This document shows, in pieces, positions 58,590 to 64,000 of a stretch of DNA of 64,000 nt. Numbering within the stretch: position 1 is the stretch's first letter; every line of letters starts with the position of its first letter. Origin of the DNA: Adiantum capillus-veneris (lineage: Eukaryota; Streptophyta; Polypodiopsida; Polypodiales; Pteridaceae). The stretch covers positions 97,602,412-97,666,411 of the forward strand of contig CM043963.1 in NCBI GenBank assembly GCA_014529385.2, in the 5' to 3' direction. A model generated the notes under the pieces. It did not search any database. It saw only the letters and a list, made by a program, of their open reading frames with translations, and was not told where the DNA came from. The position numbers and the translations under genes are program-made.

Positions 58590-59843
58590 GAGACACTTGG
58601 GACTTAGTACCTCTGAAAGACGGCATGAACATTCTTCCTTGTTGCAAATGGGTCTAGAAAATGAAGATCACTTCCATTGATGAGAAGCCAAAGTATAAGG
58701 ATAGACTGGTTAACGAGGGTTTTTAGCAACAAAAGGGTATTGACTTTGATGAAAGCTTTTCACCAATTGTGAAGATGACCACTCTTTTCTTGAATTGGTA
58801 GCCATTGAGGATATGGAACTTGTTCAAATGGATGTCAAACGGGATTCTTGCATGGGGATATTCATGAAGACTTTTATATGAAACAACCACAAGGGTTTGT
58901 TATTGAAGGCAAGAAAAATATGGCCTTCAAACCTAGAAAGGCTCTCTATGAGACAAAACAAGGATGCCATCAATGGTATCATAAGTTTGATGCTTCTATG
59001 AGGTCTCCCGGTCTTGGAAGGAATGATGAAGATCATTGCCTCTACACTGAAAAGGATATTGATGGTAGTCTCCTGATATTGATCTTGTATGTAGATGACA
59101 TGCTTATTTTTGGTCTAAGTACTAGCGAGATAGATGCATTGAAATCAAAGTTGCACAAGAACTTTGATATAAAGAGTTTAGGAGAAGCCAATCACTTTCT
59201 TGGCATGAGGATTCTCAGAGATAGGAGCTAGAAAATGCTTTATTTATCTTAGATTGAGTACATTTCCAAGGTACTTCAATGTTTTCATATGGAGAGGGGT
59301 AGGTATCCAATATCCCATTACCTCCATATGTAAAACTTAGCCAATTTGATTGTCCTATATCAGAGGAGAAAAATATTGAAATGGCCAAGGTTCCTTATGC
59401 ATCTAATGTTGGTAGCTGGTAGCTTGATGTATGCCATTGTTGCTACACGTCCAGACATTGCATTTGTAGTGGAAGGAGTTAGCAGATACATGTCTAATCC
59501 TGATAAGAAGCATTGGGAGGCAGTGAAAGGAGTGATGAGATATTTGAGCACTACAAAAGACAAATAATTATGCTTTGGAAACAAGAAGACATGTGTAAAA
59601 GGATACACTGACGCTGATTATGCAGGGAATGTGGACAATAGAAGGCCCACTAGTGGCTATGTTTTCACATTTGCTAGGGGTGCAATATGAGGATCTCATT
59701 TGCAAGATTGCACTACTCTGTGGCCACCTATGAAGCTTGCAAAGAAGCTATTTGGCTTGCTCCTCTAGTGACTTCATGACTATTCGATAGAGCTCCTTAC
59801 CCCTTTCTCCACTTATTGGCACATTGGCCTTTAAGTGGGAGGT
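58590..59843 (+). pseudogene. Copia RT and RNase H, plus strand, with polypurine tract
   Basis: Starts within the integrase-RT linker (WDLVPLKDGMNILPCCKW), then KGIDFDESFSPIVKMTT, MELVQMDVK, ILHGDIHEDFYMKQPQGFV-like (frame 58848-59231), GCHQWYHKFDASMRS, the catalytic LILILYVDDMLIFG (YVDD), LGEANHFLGMRILRDRS; then SLMYAIVATRPDIAFVVEGV, KHWEAVKGVMRYL, YTDADYAGNVDNRRPTSGYV. Many stops. A PPT (TTAAGTGGGAGGT, 59831-59843) follows. Close relative of the Copia fragment at 9.7-11.4 kb. Confidence 0.9.
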
Positions 59844-59963
59844 TGTAAGGGATAAAGGCCATTAGGTTGACTAATTATTCACTAATCATAATCTCATTCT
59901 TTCTTATTGATAATATAGAGCAATAAGAAGCTCACACATAGTGTGAGAAGAAGCTCCACCAAA

Positions 59964-60034
<71 letters not shown>

Positions 60035-60040
60035 ACATCC
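59844..60040 (+). mobile_element. Start of Copia 3' LTR with (TC)n(AC)n tract
   Basis: LTR starts TGTAAGGGATAAAGGCC directly after the PPT. ATAATATAGAGCAATAAGAAGC is followed by (TC)n 59966-60010 and (AC)n to 60037. The LTR end cannot be fixed. A further (TC)n lies at 60191-60230. Confidence 0.65.
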
Positions 60041-60187
60041 ACATGATAAAATGCATAAAATCCAAAAACCATATGCATACCTATAGACACAAGCTATAAC
60101 CTTAGTCTAGTAAGAAAGAGAGCTAGAGAGTGAGTCACAGAAAGTGCATAATAGCCAATCTGCAATCTTAATTTGTAAAACTTGATG

Positions 60188-60233
<46 letters not shown>

Positions 60234-60239
60234 CATCAC

Positions 60240-61510
60240 TTGATCGGGGCATGAAAGGAGAGATGACAAAATTTTGATATTATCATCCACAAATAAGATA
60301 CTTCAAATCTAAATTAGCATGCTTAGCTCAACTTTAGATAAAACAAATCTTTCCTGTGAGGCTCGAGATTGCATGTGGTGAGGCTCGAGATTCCACATTT
60401 TGGGATCTATAAGTGCTAATCTCAAGGACATGCAATATATGGGATCATGGACAAGTAAACATGACCCATAATAGTACTCTTGGACAAGGAGCGGTTGTCT
60501 ATGTTTACTCTCAAATACCTCTATTTGTACCTATTTATTCAAGAATATGCACAGCATGGCTAGCTCATGGGAGTGTAGAGACACTAGTGGAGCCTTGAGG
60601 GTTTGAGGCCCTGGCAAAGTGAAACACCCCTTATTTCTATGCCCTCCAGTTCCCTTGATATATGTGTGCATGCTCGTCAGTTGATCCCACAAGAGGGGCT
60701 TCATTAAAAACCATGTGTGGTTTCGTGTTGAGGATAGACCCCATCCTATTTGAAATCGGCAAGGAATAAGTCATTTCAAGATAGGCAATTGATCAATGTG
60801 TCCTGCTACATTTAGGTACTCTCAGTAATGTAGTCTCCACCCATGTGGAATAAGCATATGAATAGCTCAAGAGGAAAAAGGTGAAGGTTCACGATGGCAT
60901 TTTAGAAGGCATTCTAAACGAATAAAATGAGAAAAAGTAAAAACATGTAAGTCTCTGAATGAAAAAATCCATTCACAAACTAAATAAATGAAGAATTCAA
61001 TTGTTCACATGCAAAAGGCATGTGAAATCAATATCAAAAATAATAAAATTTCAAATGTCCACCTAGGTCTCTTCTCTGCTAATGCTTCTTTGAGAAAGCA
61101 AAAAAATGGGTCAAGTAATAATGGCCACGACTATCATCATCTCTTGTCCACGGGCCTCTTATCGTTTAGGACATCGTCGCTTGGCCTCACATTTCCATGC
61201 CCAAACCAAAGCAAAGCAAGTCAAACAATGAGAGAAGCGTGATGCCAATGTGCCATAGTGTTAAGCTTACAATACACGTGATAGATGGGCCAAGAATGTA
61301 CTACCTTGGTACCTACAATAATTTTTTGAAAGACGCACTCTACAACATCACAAGCTCTTTTTTCTTCAAAACAGTGTTTGTACTCTTATCTACATCTATC
61401 TCTTTGACAAAGCCCAATGTTTCCCAGTTAAAGCTCATGACGGATACAGTCAATTATTTTCTTTTCTTTTTCAAAACTCACAATGGTGAATCTTGAGTAG
61501 ATTATATTAG
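60240..61510. other. No recognisable gene
   Basis: AT-rich, with a direct repeat of GAGGCTCGAGATT at about 60359 and 60380. Short frames only, none with a domain. Confidence 0.4.
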
Positions 61511-61514
61511 CATA

Positions 61515-62213
61515 ACCAAAAAATTACAAATTCTTGCTCATGACGAGCCTCGTCATGGCTCGTCATGAGCATGGCTCGCCATTCTCATAGCTCGTTGGTG
61601 GCTCCCTGTGATCGTCATGAGCATGGCAAAAATTTGTTTTTTTTCTTTTGTTATGCTCATATAATCAAATGTTTTTGTAAAATTATTTTTATAATTTATA
61701 CTTAATTGATGTAAAAACATTCCTCATTAGTGCTTAAAATATCCCTAGGGTTAGTGAAATCTCACTTATTAAGCTTGTAATTTATCTGTAAATTTTATAT
61801 CGGATACTAAGAGAACCCACAAAACTTAGAAAAATTGGGTGTAAAAACCTTCAAATATGGTTAATTCACCTCCAAAATTTTATCTCAGGTATTGCTCTCT
61901 ATGCCAAGCGCTGCTCATCGCAACACAAACCGTGAGATTTTGTTACTTCAAACATGTTTGGAAGGTAAGGAAATGTGGGATCTTCGAGGATACCATAGAA
62001 ACGACTTATTTCACAAAGATAATTCAAGACAACAGGGAGGCGATCATCGCCATGGAGAAACACATGAACTCTGCCGCAATGATTGACTTGCATGGGTAAA
62101 GGTGTGGGCTCATCCATTGTCATGGAGTGCCTCCCCTGTCAACTGATGTATCTATGATCCTTGAAGAAGTCATGGCTCGTCACGAGCATGACAAGAATTT
62201 GTAATTTTTTGGT
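61515..62213. mobile_element. 699-bp segment bounded by 22-bp inverted repeats (MITE- or foldback-like)
   Basis: ACCAAAAAATTACAAATTCTTG at 61515-61536 is exactly inverted at 62192-62213. Just inside each end are copies of the self-complementary GCTCGTCATGAGC/ CATGGCTCGTCA phrase (61538-61625 and 62170-62190). No target-site duplication is evident. An 80-codon frame at 61857-62099 shows no known domain. Confidence 0.45.
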
Positions 62214-62567
62214 GATTTTTGCAAAAACAAAACATTGGATTTCTTTGGTTTCAAAACATGAATAGGATAATTCCCATACCAATGCCACTTTGTTTGTCCT
62301 TGCCTTTCACTTTTCACTTTAACGGTGTACCTATTGCATAACGACTCATTAAGTGATCGAGATCATGACATCTATATACGTAAATCCTTTATATAAACTA
62401 CATTAATAGAAGAATTCCATAACTCTTTTGGATCTGCATCCACTTTTTGTTCTATTTTTCTTTTGAAGTCATTTGAAGCTTCACTTCGACCACCCACTCA
62501 CCCACACCTTCATGTCTCAAGGGTTGACCATAGTGGGTGCGTTTAAAGCCCTCACCTTTACCACTAG

Positions 62568-62657
62568 GCCAACTTCTTTTCGACTTTGTTTTTTTATTTT
62601 TCATCACTTCATGCCAACTTCCTTTCGATTGTGTTCTTTTATTTTTCATCACTTGAC
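62568..62657. repeat. 45-bp tandem duplication
   Basis: GCCAACTTC(T/C)TTTCGA followed by TTTATTTTTCATCACTT occurs at 62568 and 62613, with a few differences. Confidence 0.9.
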
Positions 62658-62659
62658 GC

Positions 62660-64000
62660 CTTCGATGTAAAATGTATAACATAGACTCATGACCTATCCT
62701 AGAGAGTTTTTGGTTGGAAATTATGAACAAGTTTTTGGCAAAGTGAAACAAGGAATTTTGCAGTTGGAAGAAGTCATTGTAAAGTTCTCTTTGTTGAGGT
62801 GAAGAGGTTCTGTATAAGGTCATCATAAAGACTTTAAGAAGGAAGGTAAGGCTTGTGTCATACTACTAGGGCACCCAAGGCTAGGCCAATTGGATGTGGC
62901 ACCCCCTCATTTGTCCTTCAAAAGGTGATTATGGGGCTAGAGGCTTTGCTGGATGGCCGATCTCAGAAGCTTGGCTAACTTTCCAAAGTGGTGGTCAACA
63001 CTCAAAAAGCAGCCCATGAGCGCACGTATAGGTCTTGAGCTTTGCCCATTGATGCATGAAGCGGAGAGTCCACTGTTTGGCCTATTCGTGTTGGTTGATT
63101 CTGAAGGCCAACTTTGAAACTATAGCCCAACGTGACACAAATTGGGTGCCCATGTAGCAAATCCAAGTTGGATTGGGTGTCCCAGTGTGACAGAGGCCTG
63201 AGGTGCATTGCTTGCATTGCCAAAAGAGCCCAAGTAAGACAAGAATATTCGTTTGTTGTAGCCACATCCGCAGATTGATAATTGTGAACTTTGGATCCCA
63301 TAAATGCTCATTCTCCTATTCATGCATTCAAGAGGAGTAATTGCATTGTCTCTTCTTTTGAGGGAGGGACAAAGGGATAAAAGGACGTTTTGATTTTGCA
63401 GCTTGGTTGAAAGGGTCCAAGAAGAAAAAGGTGGCACTCCATCTTTCAACTTGAATATGCTTGCAATGTCTTCCAAGTGGAACCAACTATGAGCAGTGTT
63501 CACCAAAACCGGCTAAAATTCGACTAGATTCCAAGCTTGCTTTTACAAAAACCGACAAAATGTAACAAGTTTTAGCATAGTTATCAGCAAATGCTTCAAA
63601 TTTAGAGCTAAAAATCAGAATATTTTTTAATTCCACCTTTATTTTCTTCTTCATTTATCCCTGACAATGAGCTAAAAGCTATGCCCCACACATCAAAGCC
63701 GTGTTTCGAAAACAAGGAACGAATTTCACAAATAACACTATAAAACTTTTTCGAAATTACGAGCAAAAGGAGAAGAAAGATGTCCTTGTATATAAATGCA
63801 CAAAGTCTCACGTATTTGAAATTCATGAAGTTTTGAAATTTATAGTTTTACAAGTCTTAAAGGGAAGTATGTATGATTTTTAGTTAATAAGGTGAGGAGT
63901 CACAAAGGGAAGGGGGGGTTTCCTAATGAGTACGAGTGTTACAATCACATTTTTGCTTTCTAAAAGAAACCCTTAGTGTTTTGTTGGGTTACGGAGACTT
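62660..64000. other. No recognisable gene
   Basis: I see no domain-bearing frame, RNA gene or defined repeat. A phrase with CCCA(A/G)TGTGACA recurs near 63127 and 63181. Confidence 0.4.

Overview
The window is nuclear DNA from a land plant. The evidence is a plant-type F-box gene of the At5g46170/AUF family, a plant cold-shock/zinc-knuckle (GRP2/CSP-type) gene copy, a PLS-type pentatricopeptide-repeat (PPR) relic, and large amounts of plant Ty1/Copia, Ty3/Gypsy, CACTA and LINE sequence. Long (GA)n/(TC)n tracts, the wording of the PPR relic and the low gene density suggest a fern or another large-genome seed-free plant. That placement is inference and the sequence does not prove it.

Layout. 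1-3.2 kb: no recognisable gene. 3.6-5.3 kb: an intact F-box gene on the minus strand with its 5' leader. 5.9-8.0 kb: a roughly 1-kb imperfect inverted repeat built from Copia-type LTRs, followed by long GA/CT/GT tracts to 9.3 kb. 9.6-11.5 kb: a decayed minus-strand Copia pol. 11.8-12.3 kb: the PPR relic. 13.0-14.3 kb: a plus-strand non-autonomous Copia ending in a polypurine tract and two head-to-tail 208-bp LTR-like units, directly joined to a Gypsy integrase C-terminus with its own polypurine tract and LTR start (14.7-15.2 kb). 16.5-18.6 kb: a 146-bp GA tract, a 188-bp tandem duplication and an 85-bp minisatellite. 18.7-21.6 kb: two unrecognised, decayed protein-coding relics, one protein-kinase-like and one coiled-coil plus RING-like zinc finger, with a second minisatellite between them. 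22-25.7 kb: mostly AT-rich repeats, including a dispersed family with tRNA-like boxes.

The centre (25.67-51.19 kb) is a nested stack that can be resolved to the base from target-site duplications. A LINE fragment (probable TSD ATGCAAAA) was split by a Gypsy element (26313-51067, TSD GGCCA). That Gypsy was in turn hit by a Copia element (27372-32781, TSD AAAAG) in its 3' region and by a CACTA transposon (39178-45024, TSD CTT) inside pol. Ignoring the inserts, the Gypsy element is about 13.5 kb. It reads, on the minus strand, LTR-PBS-gag-zinc knuckles-protease-RT-RNase H-integrase, followed in the same frame by a second retropepsin-like domain and a proline-rich extension with WVPK motifs, then a separate small acidic ORF, PPT and LTR. 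The second protease-like module behind integrase is the most unusual feature of the block.

51.4-53.5 kb: a cold-shock-domain gene copy whose reading frame is broken just after the cold-shock domain. 53.5-56.5 kb: more of the dispersed tRNA-like repeat family, a GC-rich patch and a 23-base poly(C) run. 56.5-60 kb: fragments of two Copia elements in opposite orientations. 60-64 kb: microsatellites, a 699-bp segment bounded by 22-bp inverted repeats, and otherwise nothing recognised.

Only the F-box gene looks like an intact host gene. The cold-shock gene may still give a short cold-shock-domain-only protein. Everything else is transposon or decayed sequence.
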